DNA of 42,963 nucleotides. It comes from an uncultured Alphaproteobacteria bacterium (GTDB taxonomy: Bacteria > Pseudomonadota > Alphaproteobacteria > Rhodobacterales > Rhodobacteraceae). Of the stretch, positions 1 through 8,729 are shown piece after piece (the stretch's first letter is position 1; each line of letters starts with the position of its first letter). The stretch covers positions 1 through 42,963 of the forward strand of contig CACBBC010000015.1 of the NCBI GenBank assembly GCA_902537415.1, read 5' to 3'. The notes under the pieces are model-generated. The model made no database searches. It saw nothing but the letters and a program-made list of their open reading frames with translations, and was not told the DNA's origin. Both the position numbers and the translations under genes were made by a program.

Positions 1-1
1 G

Positions 2-1129
2 GAACTAGGTATAGAATTTCCACTATTTGCTTTTTCGCATTGCAGAGATGTGGTTGCTGCAGTTACGAAAGCTGGGGGTTTTGGGGTATTTGGAGCAACT
101 AACCTTTCAGGACCCGAATTAGAGATTGAGTTAAATTGGATAGACTCCCAAGTTAACGGAATGCCTTATGGGGTTGATCTCATTGTTCCAAATAATTTTG
201 TAGGAAAGGGAGAAAATCTATCCGACGAGGATATGCTTGGAAAAATTCCTCAGAGCCATAAGGACTTTGCGCACAACATACTTGAAAATAATGGCATTGA
301 TGTAGATCCGAATGAATTGGAAGAAGACCGAAAAAATCATTTGCGATTTGGAAAAAACATGACTCCAGAGGGTGCTCATGAGTCATTAACAGTTGCCTTT
401 AACCACCCAATTAAGATGATTGTAAATGCACTTGGCATGCCTCCAAAACAAATGGTTGATATGGCAAAAGATGCGGGAGTGAAAGTTGGCGCACTAGTCG
501 GGGCAAAAAAACATGCAATCAACCAAATCAATGCAGGAGTTGATGTTTTGATCGTGGCTGGTGGAGAAGCCGGAGGGCATTGTGGTGAAGTATCATCAAT
601 GGTTCTCATTCCAGAAGTGTATAACGCGATTAAGGATATAAAAGATGTACCTATATTGGCAGCAGGAGGTATAGCTTCTGGAAGTCAGATGGCTGCCGCT
701 ATGGCTATGGGAGCATCCGGCGCATGGTGTGGCTCCGTTTGGCTGACAACAACGGAAGCCGAGACGAATCCAATTGTCAAAGAGAAAATGCTAAGTGCTT
801 CTTCTGCTGACACCGTAAGATCAAAAAGTAGAACTGGAAAGCACTCTAGGCAACTAAGATCACCTTGGACAGATGCATGGGAAAACAGTGACCAAGTTCA
901 GCCTCTACCATCGCCAGTTCAACCTTTAGTGGCTGAGCCAGCATTGCGAAAGCTTGACAAGCTTTCATTAGCTGGAAATAAGCAAGCTGCTGACCTTGCA
1001 ACCTATTGGGTTGGTCAAGCGGTTGGTTTGATGAATGAAACGAAGTCCGCTGGGGAAGTAGTACAAGACTTTAAGACAGATTTTATCGAAGCTTATGAGA
1101 GACTAAATGGTGCACTAGAGGAGGCATAA
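2..1129 (+). CDS. nitronate monooxygenase family flavoprotein (5' partial)
   Basis: FMN-dependent nitronate monooxygenase / 2-nitropropane dioxygenase family TIM-barrel protein, which oxidises alkyl nitronates. The reading frame is open from the first bases of the window (ELGIEFPLFAFSHCRD precedes the GTG at 50), so the true start lies upstream, probably about 10-20 codons away; the GTG at 50 is internal. Family signs are the early VTKAGGFGVFGAT segment, the glycine-rich GGEAGGHCGE segment with the conserved histidine, and the phosphate-binding AAGGIASG and MGASGAWCGS segments. The long form with a C-terminal region of about 100 residues resembles proteins often annotated near acyl-CoA metabolism. 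The next gene starts one base after its stop, so the two are probably co-transcribed. The natural substrate is unknown. Confidence 0.9.
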   Translation, partial: ELGIEFPLFAFSHCRDVVAAVTKAGGFGVFGATNLSGPELEIELNWIDSQVNGMPYGVDLIVPNNFVGKGENLSDEDMLGKIPQSHKDFAHNILENNGIDVDPNELEEDRKNHLRFGKNMTPEGAHESLTVAFNHPIKMIVNALGMPPKQMVDMAKDAGVKVGALVGAKKHAINQINAGVDVLIVAGGEAGGHCGEVSSMVLIPEVYNAIKDIKDVPILAAGGIASGSQMAAAMAMGASGAWCGSVWLTTTEAETNPIVKEKMLSASSADTVRSKSRTGKHSRQLRSPWTDAWENSDQVQPLPSPVQPLVAEPALRKLDKLSLAGNKQAADLATYWVGQAVGLMNETKSAGEVVQDFKTDFIEAYERLNGALEEA

Positions 1130-1130
1130 G

Positions 1131-1931
1131 GTGGAACAGGCAAAAGATTTTTTTGATGAGAGTAAAGACTTACATGAGTTGCTGAATGCTGAGGGTGTGG
1201 GTTGTTTGTCAACTGCGACATTGTTCAAAAATTGGACAATAGAGGATGTGATTGGGCATTTATATTTATTCAATGTTGGCGCGGTGGAAACACTTAAAGG
1301 GGGAGATCATTATGAAAACTTTTACAAACCAATTAATGATGAAATAATTAAAGGAAAATCACTTGTTCAGGCTCAAGTCCCATGGTTGGACGGAGTAACT
1401 GGTCAACGATTAATAGATGATTGGTGGAAAAGTGTTGAGGATGTTTTCGATGGCTACAGGGATGCTGATCCTAAAAAAAGGGTAAAGTGGGCTGGTCCTG
1501 AAATGAGCGCTCGGTCTAAGATAACGGCACGACATATGGAAACCTGGGCACATGGTCAGGAAGTCTTCGATGCGCTAGGTAAGGACAGAGAAGAAAAGGA
1601 TAGAATAAAAAACATAGTACATATGGGCGTTATTGCGTACGGATGGACTTTTGTTAATAGGAACTTAGCAATCCCTGAGCCAACACCTTATCTGATTTTA
1701 AATTCACCATCTGGTGAAGTCTGGGAGTGGAATGATAAAGAGAGTTCTTCAAAGATTGAAGGAACAGCAGTTGAATTTGCTCAAGTAGTAACCCAGGTGC
1801 GAAATTTTGCTGATACAAAATTGTCTATAACTGGCGAACCAGCAATTGAGTGGATGAAGTATGCTCAATGTTTTGCTGGGCCTCCAGAGGACCCTCCAGC
1901 CAAAGGGACTAGATATAAGGTCGCTAGTTAG
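1131..1931 (+). CDS. TIGR03084-like DinB/MDMPI-fold protein
   Basis: 266-residue protein with a GTG start one base after the preceding stop codon. It resembles the TIGR03084 family, whose N-terminal half has the DinB / mycothiol-dependent maleylpyruvate isomerase fold. Likely metal ligands are His43 in the VIGHLYLFN segment and the His/Glu of the RHMETWAHGQ segment around residues 137-145; this is judged by motif resemblance only. The C-terminal half looks like the small wing domain of the family. It is soluble, with no signal peptide. Its molecular function is not established. Tight coupling to the nitronate monooxygenase suggests a shared catabolic or detoxification step, which is inference. 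Confidence 0.75.
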   Translation: MEQAKDFFDESKDLHELLNAEGVGCLSTATLFKNWTIEDVIGHLYLFNVGAVETLKGGDHYENFYKPINDEIIKGKSLVQAQVPWLDGVTGQRLIDDWWKSVEDVFDGYRDADPKKRVKWAGPEMSARSKITARHMETWAHGQEVFDALGKDREEKDRIKNIVHMGVIAYGWTFVNRNLAIPEPTPYLILNSPSGEVWEWNDKESSSKIEGTAVEFAQVVTQVRNFADTKLSITGEPAIEWMKYAQCFAGPPEDPPAKGTRYKVAS

Positions 1932-1934
1932 GGT

Positions 1935-2933
1935 TTATATCGTTATAACCGTTGAACCTGTCGTTTTTCGTGCTTCTAAAGAGTCGTGAGCCAAAGCAAT
2001 ATCGTTCAATGAGAAGGTTTGGTCTATTTGTATTTTAACATCACCAGAAACTACTTTTCCGAAAAGAACCTTTGCCATCTCTTGGCAGCGGGTAAAGTCA
2101 CCTATATGTGTAAAGAGACCAGTTCTAGTTATTTTAAGTGATTTTTTTGCTAAGATTCCTATATCTATAGGATCAATATTACCTGATGCATTACCAAATG
2201 AGATAAATATCCCAAAGTCTTTTAAACAACTTAAAGAATCGTCGAAGGTCGTTTTACCAACAGAATCCATTACAACCGGAACGCCAATACCATTCGTTAG
2301 TTTCATAACTTCTTTGGAAAAGTTTTGCGTAGAATAGTTTATAGTTTGAGATGCACCAAATTTTTTTGCCAACTTACACTTTTCATCAGAACCGGCAGTG
2401 CCTATCAATTCTAATTCTTCACTTCTAGCCCACTGACAGGCAATCAATCCGACACCACCTGCAGCTGCATGGAATAAAATCTGGTCTCCACTTTTCAATT
2501 CTGTTGTATCGTGAAAAAGATATTTTACAGTTAACCCCTTTAGCATCATCGCTGCACCTTCCTCAAATGATATTTCATCAGGAAGCTTACAAACTTGTTT
2601 AGCGGGCATAACCCTGGCCTCACAATAGGCGCCTGGCGGTGTAGCAGCATATGCAACGCGATCGCCAGAAACTAAGTGATTAACACCATCTCCCACTTCT
2701 TCAACTATTCCCGAAGCCTCCATGCCAAGCACTGCAGGTAGTGCGACTGCATAGTTATCTGAGAGTCGTGTTCTGTGATATACGTCAATAAAATTTAGGC
2801 CTATAGCCTTGTGTTTTATAAGTATTTCATCACTTCCTGGAGAGCCAACCTCTTGTGTAATTATCTTAAATTTCTCACTTCCACCATTTTCATCTATTAC
2901 TGCTGCTTTTACATTTTGAGTTGACATTTGCAT
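1935..2933 (-). CDS. zinc-independent quinone oxidoreductase (MDR family)
   Basis: NADPH-dependent quinone oxidoreductase-like member of the medium-chain dehydrogenase/reductase superfamily, 332 residues. The GroES-like half carries LNFIDVYHRTRL and VLGMEASGIVEEVGDGV. The Rossmann half has the nucleotide-binding AAAGGVGLIACQWA segment. The structural-zinc cysteine cluster of alcohol dehydrogenases is absent, as expected for the QOR subgroup. The ATG at 2933 has a GGGAG only 3 bases away. The ATG at 2927 (MSTQNVKAAV) lies 9 bases from the same GGGAG and may be the true start. The gene is divergent from rpe with a 37-base gap and converges on the preceding gene. The substrate could be a quinone or an enone. 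Confidence 0.9.
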   Translation of the reverse strand: MQMSTQNVKAAVIDENGGSEKFKIITQEVGSPGSDEILIKHKAIGLNFIDVYHRTRLSDNYAVALPAVLGMEASGIVEEVGDGVNHLVSGDRVAYAATPPGAYCEARVMPAKQVCKLPDEISFEEGAAMMLKGLTVKYLFHDTTELKSGDQILFHAAAGGVGLIACQWARSEELELIGTAGSDEKCKLAKKFGASQTINYSTQNFSKEVMKLTNGIGVPVVMDSVGKTTFDDSLSCLKDFGIFISFGNASGNIDPIDIGILAKKSLKITRTGLFTHIGDFTRCQEMAKVLFGKVVSGDVKIQIDQTFSLNDIALAHDSLEARKTTGSTVITI

Positions 2934-2970
2934 TATCTCCCATAGTAATCAAAATAAGTTTTTATTATAA

Positions 2971-3681
2971 ATGGAACCACTATTGTCCAGAGAGTCAATA
3001 AAAATTGCACCATCCATACTATCTGCTGACTTTGCAAATTTTGGCAAAGAAATTGAAGCTGTAGAAGAGCAGGGCTGCGATTGGATCCACATTGATGTTA
3101 TGGATGGTCATTTTGTGCCGAACATAACTTTCGGACCAGAAACCTGCAAGGCAATTAGACCCCATATCAAAACGTTTATGGATGTCCATCTGATGATTTC
3201 ACCTGTAGATCAATATCTTGAAGCTTTTGCTGAAGCAGGTGCGGATATGGTAACAGTTCATTTCGAAGCAGGGCAACATATTCATAGGTCTCTGCAGGCA
3301 ATAAATAGTCTTGGTGTAAAGGTGGGGTTAGCTTTAAACCCAGGTACCTCATACGAAGTGGCTGAACAGTTAGTAGATTTGGTAGACTTAATTTGTGTTA
3401 TGACAGTTAACCCAGGTTTTGGGGGTCAAAAGTTTATTTCCTCTCAACTAAGAAAAATTGAAAGATTAGCTAATCTAAAAAAGCATAAAGATTTTTTAAT
3501 CGAGGTCGATGGAGGAATAACTGCCGATACTGCACCTAGTGTAGTTTCAGCAGGAGCGGATATTTTGGTAGCTGGATCGGCTGTTTTTTCAAATGGTAGC
3601 GTCAACAACCCAATCGTGTATGGGCAAAATATTAAGAGAATAAGGGAAGCTGCTGAAAGCGCCCTAAAAATAGAAGGATAA
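2971..3681 (+). CDS. rpe: ribulose-phosphate 3-epimerase
   Basis: Interconverts D-ribulose 5-phosphate and D-xylulose 5-phosphate in the cytosolic pentose-phosphate (or Calvin) pathway. It is a 236-residue TIM barrel. Visible motifs are APSILSADFANFG at the N-terminus, the metal- and acid/base-bearing HIDVMDGHFVPN, DVHLMI, the MTVNPGFGGQ loop and VDGGI with the second catalytic aspartate. Ten residues precede the usual IAPSILSADF start; no better internal ATG is present. It is followed after 4 bases by the thioredoxin-like gene and is probably co-transcribed with it. Its presence alone does not imply carbon fixation. Confidence 0.96.
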   Translation: MEPLLSRESIKIAPSILSADFANFGKEIEAVEEQGCDWIHIDVMDGHFVPNITFGPETCKAIRPHIKTFMDVHLMISPVDQYLEAFAEAGADMVTVHFEAGQHIHRSLQAINSLGVKVGLALNPGTSYEVAEQLVDLVDLICVMTVNPGFGGQKFISSQLRKIERLANLKKHKDFLIEVDGGITADTAPSVVSAGADILVAGSAVFSNGSVNNPIVYGQNIKRIREAAESALKIEG

Positions 3682-3685
3682 AAAA

Positions 3686-4240
3686 ATGGCAGAAATTCCT
3701 CCAGTTTGTGATTTTGGTTGGCAAGCAAAAGAGTTTAACTTGCCATCTGTTGATGGAAAAAAATATACTCTAGAAGAAGTTAGGGGGGCTAATGGTTTAT
3801 TGATTATGTTTATATGCAATCATTGTCCTTATGTGCTGGCTATTTTGGATCGAATTGTTCGAGACGCCGGTGATTTACAAAAGCTTGGGGTTGGTATAGC
3901 GGCCATTAGTTCAAACGACGTAATAAGTTACCCAGAGGATTCCTTCGATAACATGAAAAAACTGGCTTCTAAACATAATTTTACTTTTCCATATATGTAT
4001 GATGAGACCCAAGAAGTGGCTAAGCTGTACAATGCTGTATGTACTCCAGATTTTTTTGGATTTAACAAGGATCACAAACTACAGTATAGAGGAAGATTAG
4101 ATGCATCTAGGAAAGAGGCCGGTCCAGTTGATTTAAAAAGAGATCTCTTCGAAGCAATGAAAGGTGTAGCTCAAACTGGAAAGGGACCAAGTGACCAAAT
4201 TGCCTCAATGGGTTGCTCTATAAAGTGGAAAGTTAACTGA
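3686..4240 (+). CDS. thioredoxin-fold (AhpC/TSA-Redoxin) protein with CNHC motif
   Basis: 184-residue soluble thioredoxin-like protein of the AhpC/TSA-Redoxin group. After an FNLPSVDGKKYTL strand-turn typical of peroxiredoxin-like folds comes the redox motif MFICNHCPYV (C-x2-C). Later segments are SSNDVISYPEDS and YNAVCTPDFFGF, the latter including the cis-proline region. There is no signal peptide or membrane anchor, so it is cytoplasmic, unlike the periplasmic TlpA/ResA members. A good ribosome site (AAGGA, 7 bases) precedes the ATG. The gene lies 4 bases after rpe. The likely role is thiol reduction or peroxide handling; the partner is unknown. Confidence 0.85.
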   Translation: MAEIPPVCDFGWQAKEFNLPSVDGKKYTLEEVRGANGLLIMFICNHCPYVLAILDRIVRDAGDLQKLGVGIAAISSNDVISYPEDSFDNMKKLASKHNFTFPYMYDETQEVAKLYNAVCTPDFFGFNKDHKLQYRGRLDASRKEAGPVDLKRDLFEAMKGVAQTGKGPSDQIASMGCSIKWKVN

Positions 4241-4281
4241 ACCGATTAAAAGAAGGTAGATATTACGAAAAGCTATTGCAT

Positions 4282-4800
4282 TCATTTAATTTTTATAGAA
4301 TGTCCTGCGACGACTAAAGTTACGCTATTTGCAAAAAAACCTATATCTTGGTTCAATTTTCCTGATACTTTTAGAAATTTTCTAGATAGTTCGTTAGCTG
4401 GTAAGATGCCAAGGCTGGTTTCCTGTCCGACTATAATCAAGGTGGATTTACACTTTTTTAGATCATCTCTAATATCATCAATGCGTCGATCTCTAAACTG
4501 ACTTAGTGTTAAAATGTTCGATACAGACATTGATATACAATCAATCAAAATTATGTCCTGCGGTTTCGAGTTTTTGATTATATCTGCACTTAGGTCAGGA
4601 GAATCTATCGTTTCAAATTTTTGGTTTCTTCTCCTCTTATGCGCATTAATTTTCTCTTGCATCTCTAAGTCATATGCAAGGCCGGTAGCAATGTAATACA
4701 ATTTACCATGTGTGTTTTTTTGTAAGCTTAGCGCTGATTGTTCTGCAAACCTAGATTTTCCAGAGTTGCTTCCCCCAAGTATCAGATATGTGTCAGACAT
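4282..4800 (-). CDS. cobU: bifunctional adenosylcobinamide kinase/guanylyltransferase (CobU/CobP)
   Basis: Phosphorylates adenosylcobinamide and transfers GMP to give adenosylcobinamide-GDP in nucleotide-loop assembly. The 172-residue protein opens with the P-loop LILGGSNSGKSRFAE, followed by YIATGLAYDLEMQEKI and the AHKRRR segment containing the guanylylated histidine of the family. The start was set at the ATG at 4800 (MSDTYLILGG), 5 bases after the cobF stop and with an AGGA upstream; an in-frame ATG at 4851 would lie deep inside cobF and adds sequence without family similarity. It is the last gene of the riboswitch-led minus-strand operon. Called CobP in the Pseudomonas denitrificans naming system. 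Confidence 0.95.
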   Translation of the reverse strand: MSDTYLILGGSNSGKSRFAEQSALSLQKNTHGKLYYIATGLAYDLEMQEKINAHKRRRNQKFETIDSPDLSADIIKNSKPQDIILIDCISMSVSNILTLSQFRDRRIDDIRDDLKKCKSTLIIVGQETSLGILPANELSRKFLKVSGKLNQDIGFFANSVTLVVAGHSIKIK

Positions 4801-4805
4801 AAATC

Positions 4806-5585
4806 TTAGTTTCCTATTAGTCGTTGCAATTTGTAGACATCTAAAATCCATCCTTTATCAGAACGCAACGTATTTCTTGTTTTAATAATTTCTTTTCCAA
4901 TTTTTGAAACCTCGCCTTTAATAAGAGTTTGTTCTGTCATTCCGAGATATGCAGCCCACCAGATATAGATATTATTGTCTTTTAAAAATGTAAATGAGCA
5001 CTCTCCATCTAAAACAACGTAAATTGTTTCCGTTCCATCTGGCCATCCTCTTTCTTTTAGAAGCCGGCCTGTAGTAATCAAGACCGGTTTCCCGATTTCG
5101 TTAAAGGGAATTCCAAACGCAGAAACAAGCAACTGTATTGAAGAGAGACCAGGAATCAATTTGATGGATGTATGGTATAAAGTGTTTTTAACTCGCGAAG
5201 CAATTCTTTGGCTACTATCGTACAATGAAGGGTCTCCCCATATGGGAATTCCGACGTTTATGTTTCTTCTTGCAGTGCTGGAAGTATATTCATTAATTAT
5301 GTCGACCCATCTTTTCGCGATATCATCATGCCAGTCTATAACTGAATTGATATATTTTTTATTGGGCAATTGTCGCACCGGTATAATAAATTCCTTAAAC
5401 TTCACACTATTTATTTTTATGAAAGATTTACAAATATTCTTTTTAAGGTCAGCAATCTCGGATTTTTCGTCTTTTTTCTTTCCGATTAGTATCAAATTAC
5501 AACTCTTGATTGTCTTAGCTGCTTCTTCTGTTACATGCTTTGCATCCCCGAAACCTATTCCTATTAGATATAAGTTAATAATCAA
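4806..5585 (-). CDS. cobF: precorrin-6A synthase (deacetylating)
   Basis: SAM-dependent C1 methyltransferase of the aerobic cobalamin route. It methylates precorrin-5 with loss of the C1 acetyl group as acetate, giving precorrin-6A. It is a 259-residue tetrapyrrole-methylase fold: N-terminal LYLIGIGFGDAKHVTEEA, and IPIWGDPSLYDSS in the cofactor-binding region. The start is a TTG overlapping the cobA stop in a TTGA arrangement; no ATG lies close, so TTG is preferred. CobF is specific to the aerobic pathway and, with CobG, shows that the ring contraction here needs oxygen. It is followed by cobU after 5 bases. Confidence 0.93.
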   Translation of the reverse strand: MIINLYLIGIGFGDAKHVTEEAAKTIKSCNLILIGKKKDEKSEIADLKKNICKSFIKINSVKFKEFIIPVRQLPNKKYINSVIDWHDDIAKRWVDIINEYTSSTARRNINVGIPIWGDPSLYDSSQRIASRVKNTLYHTSIKLIPGLSSIQLLVSAFGIPFNEIGKPVLITTGRLLKERGWPDGTETIYVVLDGECSFTFLKDNNIYIWWAAYLGMTEQTLIKGEVSKIGKEIIKTRNTLRSDKGWILDVYKLQRLIGN

Positions 5586-6289
5586 AGTAACGGTCCAAAA
5601 ATTATAACTGCAGGATGATTGCTTTTAATATCCTTTAGATAGATTAATATCTCCTCAATCGTACCCTTTTTAATATTTTCCTCTTTTCTTGATATGTCTT
5701 CCGCCACGAGAACTTTTGTTTTGATATCAAGACCATTTTCTAAAAGAATCTGAGCGAGATTAGGGAAAGTTTTTTTTCCCATGAAGATTACGGTTGTACA
5801 ATTTGGATCAATTAAGGATGCAATATTTAAGTCATCGGGAAGTTCACCATTGAAATCATGTCCAGTGATAAACTGTACACGTCTCGACATAACTCTTCGG
5901 GTTAATGGGATTTTTGCAGCCGCAGCCGCAGCCATTGCTGAAGATACTCCTGGGATTATTTCAAACTCTAACCCATTCTCATTTAATGCTGTAATCTCTT
6001 CCTCTAATCTTGAAAAAATACTACTATCACCTGACTTCAGCCGAACAATTTTTTTTCCTGTTCTACCATATTCCACAAGTAATCTAGATACTTGATTTTG
6101 CTTTGGTGATGCAAGCCCTGCTCTTTTCCCAACACTCAAAAGTGTGGCGCTTTTTTTTGCAAGATTCAGTATTTCACCTGCGGATAAATCATCATAGAAA
6201 ATAATATCCGCATCACTAATTCTTTTTAATGCTAGTACAGTAAGAAGGTCTGGATTGCCGGGACCAGAACTGACAAAGCTAATAGTCAT
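5582..6289 (-). CDS. cobA: uroporphyrinogen-III C-methyltransferase (SUMT)
   Basis: Adds methyl groups at C2 and C7 of uroporphyrinogen III to make precorrin-2, the entry step to corrinoids and siroheme. The 235-residue protein has only the methylase domain, without the CysG dehydrogenase/ferrochelatase half. Motifs are FVSSGPGNPDLLTVLALK at the N-terminus, VRLKSGDSSIF (a variant of the usual GGDPFVFGR loop), EIIPGVSSAMAAAA and MGKKTFPNL. It overlaps cobB by 4 bases (ATGA) and cobF by 4 bases, indicating translational coupling. Its position in the B12-repressed operon suggests a dedicated cobalamin SUMT; a second copy for siroheme may exist elsewhere, which is inference. Confidence 0.93.
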   Translation of the reverse strand: MTISFVSSGPGNPDLLTVLALKRISDADIIFYDDLSAGEILNLAKKSATLLSVGKRAGLASPKQNQVSRLLVEYGRTGKKIVRLKSGDSSIFSRLEEEITALNENGLEFEIIPGVSSAMAAAAAAKIPLTRRVMSRRVQFITGHDFNGELPDDLNIASLIDPNCTTVIFMGKKTFPNLAQILLENGLDIKTKVLVAEDISRKEENIKKGTIEEILIYLKDIKSNHPAVIIFGPLL

Positions 6290-7611
6290 TGTTCGCTCCC
6301 AATAAGATGAAAAAATGTTCCAGTAGCATTAGAGTTTTTGGAGCCTGACTGACCTAACTCATTTTGGTAAGCATCTTCTACAAAGACAATAGGAGCATCA
6401 TTTATTTCGACAACTGTCGTATAGTGAAACTCATGTCCAAGAACAGTGGAACCCCTTTTGATTCCAAAAAAAGGCTCCATAGCCTTAGCTTTTCGATATC
6501 CTAGATTGAGTTTGCGTTTTTCAAAGGAAGTAACCAAATCAAACATACCAATCATGTCATATGCCTGACCACTTTTTCCAATAATTTTTCTTCCCAAAAC
6601 CATATAGCCACCACACTCTCCGTGCACTGGTCCTTTCTTACTAAAATCAATAAGTCCATTCTTAAAGTTTTTGCATTCAGATAAGCGACCGAGGTAAAGT
6701 TCGGGGTATCCTCCTGGCAACCAGACCATGTCATCACTCTTTGAAGGGGGCTCATCGTTTAGCGGAGAGAAAAAGGAAATCTCAGCGCCTTGTTTCTTCC
6801 ATCCCTCTATCAAATGAGAATAAGTAAAGGTAAATGCATTATCTCTCGCAATAGCTATTCTCTGCGCAGGAGGAGTAATTTTTTGTAACGTTGATATTGG
6901 AGGAAAGCTATTTCTTGCAGTACAAGCTATTGCTTCTAGGTCACAATTTTCTTCAATGAGTGTTCCAAGCTTAAAAATTAGTTGCTCCAAGTCAGATAAA
7001 TCTTCTGCTTGGACCAGACCTAAGTGTCTTTCTGGGATAGTTAGTTCGTTAGATCTAGGGATAACCCCTAGAATTGGAACTTTTGTTTTTGAAACTTCAC
7101 TGACTACTAAAGCTTCGTGCCTTTTGCTTGATATATTATTTAGAATTACTCCACCGATTGTTATGTCATGTCTAAATGATTTGAAACCGGTAATCAAAGC
7201 AGCTACAGATTGAGCCTGCTTTGCGCAGTCGACTACTAAAATTACTGGCCAATTCGTTATACTTGCTAGATCTGCGGTGGAACCATTTCCACCTGCACCC
7301 TTGCTTATTACTCCATCAAATAATCCCATTGACCCTTCAGCAATACAGATATCCGAAGGGGCCACCATGCCTATCATATTAAGGATATCCCTAGATGACA
7401 TTGCCCATGTATCTAAGTTATATGAAGGACGATTTGCGGCAACACTTTGAAATTTTGAGTCTATATAGTCAGGACCACTCTTGAAAGGTTGCACAGATCC
7501 TTTACGGGCAAAAGCGTTAATAAGCCCCAGAGTTACAGTCGTTTTTCCAGCTCCCGACGCCGGAGCCGAAATAATTATACCTTGCCTATTTATGATTTCT
7601 TCCAGTGGCAT
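6286..7611 (-). CDS. cobB: hydrogenobyrinic acid a,c-diamide synthase (glutamine-hydrolysing)
   Basis: ATP- and glutamine-dependent amidation of the a and c side chains of hydrogenobyrinic acid, just before cobalt insertion. The 441-residue protein has an N-terminal dethiobiotin-synthetase-like ATPase domain with the P-loop ISAPASGAGKTTVTLGL and the SGPDYID segment. The C-terminal class I glutamine amidotransferase domain has the nucleophile in HGECGGYMVLG (about residue 332) and the histidine in LGHEFHYT. It overlaps the end of cobM by 26 bases and the start of cobA by 4. The domain order and length are typical of CobB/CbiA. CobQ in this window is the sister enzyme for the other amides. Confidence 0.95.
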   Translation of the reverse strand: MPLEEIINRQGIIISAPASGAGKTTVTLGLINAFARKGSVQPFKSGPDYIDSKFQSVAANRPSYNLDTWAMSSRDILNMIGMVAPSDICIAEGSMGLFDGVISKGAGGNGSTADLASITNWPVILVVDCAKQAQSVAALITGFKSFRHDITIGGVILNNISSKRHEALVVSEVSKTKVPILGVIPRSNELTIPERHLGLVQAEDLSDLEQLIFKLGTLIEENCDLEAIACTARNSFPPISTLQKITPPAQRIAIARDNAFTFTYSHLIEGWKKQGAEISFFSPLNDEPPSKSDDMVWLPGGYPELYLGRLSECKNFKNGLIDFSKKGPVHGECGGYMVLGRKIIGKSGQAYDMIGMFDLVTSFEKRKLNLGYRKAKAMEPFFGIKRGSTVLGHEFHYTTVVEINDAPIVFVEDAYQNELGQSGSKNSNATGTFFHLIGSEQ

Positions 7612-8374
7612 CTATTTCTCTAAATCTCCTATCATAGGTTTCATCATACAATTTGCTTGCTGTAAAATTAGCGGTGTCTAAATGTGGACCAATTAGTATT
7701 AGAGCTGTTCTATCCATATATTCAGGTATCGCTTTTTCTATATTACTTAAATCTGAATGAATAATTTGTTCCTCTGGCCAAGATGCCTTCCACACAACTT
7801 TTACTGGGCAAGAACCGTTATAGAAAGGCTTCACTTTTTTGACCACTTTTGCAATATCATGAATTGATAGGTGTATCGCAAGAATAGCGCCACTTTTAGC
7901 AAAATTTTCTAAAGTTTCATTTTCAGGCATCTTTGATGCCCTACCTTCGGTTCTAGTGAGAACTATAGATTGGGCTATTTGGGGTTTGGTTAGTTCCTGT
8001 TTTAAACTTGAAGCGGCAGCTGAAAAAGAGGTTACTCCTGGCGTCATGCTAAAAGGAATTTCTAATTTTAGTAATTCACGTATTTGTTCATTCACTGCCG
8101 ACCATATAGATAGATCACCAGAGTGAAGCCGAGCAATTTCATGACCCTCATTATGAAATTTTTCTATTTTTTTAATAATTTGGGTAAGTGATAGGGGTGC
8201 TGTATTTATTTTTTTTGTTGAAGGGTCGCAATGGGATAATATTTCTTCTGGAATGATCGATCCCGCAAAAAAACAGATAGAGCATTTTTCCAAAAGTTTT
8301 TTTCCTTTAAGCGTTATGAGTTCGGGATCACCAGGACCTGCACCTATGAAGTGTACCGTCAATTTAATCTCCAT
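7586..8374 (-). CDS. cobM: precorrin-4 C11-methyltransferase
   Basis: SAM-dependent methylation of precorrin-4 at C11 to precorrin-5. Motifs of the family are VHFIGAGPGDPELITLKG, ARLHSGDLSIWSA, TPGVTSFSAAA, VLTRTEGRASKMP and LSIHDI, all close to the classic CobM pattern. The start is uncertain: the ATG at 8374 gives MEIKLTVHF and overlaps cobE by 11 bases, while a TTG at 8362 gives (M)TVHFIGAGPG, the usual family N-terminus, and has GGAG 6 bases upstream. I list the ATG but consider the TTG a serious alternative. The further in-frame upstream ATG at 8491 lies inside cobE and is not supported. Confidence 0.93.
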   Translation of the reverse strand: MEIKLTVHFIGAGPGDPELITLKGKKLLEKCSICFFAGSIIPEEILSHCDPSTKKINTAPLSLTQIIKKIEKFHNEGHEIARLHSGDLSIWSAVNEQIRELLKLEIPFSMTPGVTSFSAAASSLKQELTKPQIAQSIVLTRTEGRASKMPENETLENFAKSGAILAIHLSIHDIAKVVKKVKPFYNGSCPVKVVWKASWPEEQIIHSDLSNIEKAIPEYMDRTALILIGPHLDTANFTASKLYDETYDRRFREIDATGRNHK

Positions 8375-8729
8375 CCATTTCTGCGATTGCGATGGTAGCA
8401 AGCCGATCAGAAGAGATTTTCCGCTCACAAATAATTTTGGATGCGGTACCTCCTGCAGCAAGTGCTGCAGCTTCACAAAAACTGCCAACATTTTTAAACT
8501 TCATACTCAAATGGGAAACAGTAGGTGTGATAATATTATAAATATCGTCTTCCTCAATCTGGATCAATTTTAGGCGGTTTGTACTGACAAATTTTAAAAA
8601 GACTGCATTCATTGCTTTTTCCTTTGAGGTAACAACTGTAAAAGCACTATACCTTTTGATATAACTTTCAAATAACTCGTTAAATGAAGTAATAGTAACT
8701 GTGGATTTAAAGCCAATTCCTGCAATCAT
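8364..8729 (-). CDS. cobE: CobE / CbiG C-terminal-domain protein
   Basis: 121-residue protein equal to the CbiG C-terminal domain (CobE family). It begins with IAGIGFKSTVT, has the VGSFCEAAALAAGG segment and ends with the ATIAIAEM strand. CobE is a required but biochemically undefined factor of aerobic cobalamin synthesis, thought to bind a precorrin intermediate. It starts in an ATGA overlap with cobL and overlaps cobM by up to 11 bases, so it is translationally coupled to two ring methyltransferases. The sequence is more divergent than its neighbours but keeps the family landmarks. Confidence 0.85.
   Translation of the reverse strand: MIAGIGFKSTVTITSFNELFESYIKRYSAFTVVTSKEKAMNAVFLKFVSTNRLKLIQIEEDDIYNIITPTVSHLSMKFKNVGSFCEAAALAAGGTASKIICERKISSDRLATIAIAEMDGD

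Noticed and set aside
4241-4281. Possible bidirectional terminator between the thioredoxin-like gene and cobU.
   Set aside because: The 41 bases are AT-rich but no stable inverted repeat could be found.
5161-5607. A 148-residue plus-strand open frame inside cobF.
   Set aside because: It lies fully antisense to cobF, which has clear precorrin-6A synthase motifs; the hydrophobic look comes from reverse-complement codons.
7586-8491. CobM with 39 extra N-terminal residues from the ATG at 8491.
   Set aside because: The extra part overlaps cobE coding sequence by about 128 bases and shows no CobM similarity; starts at 8374 or 8362 fit better.
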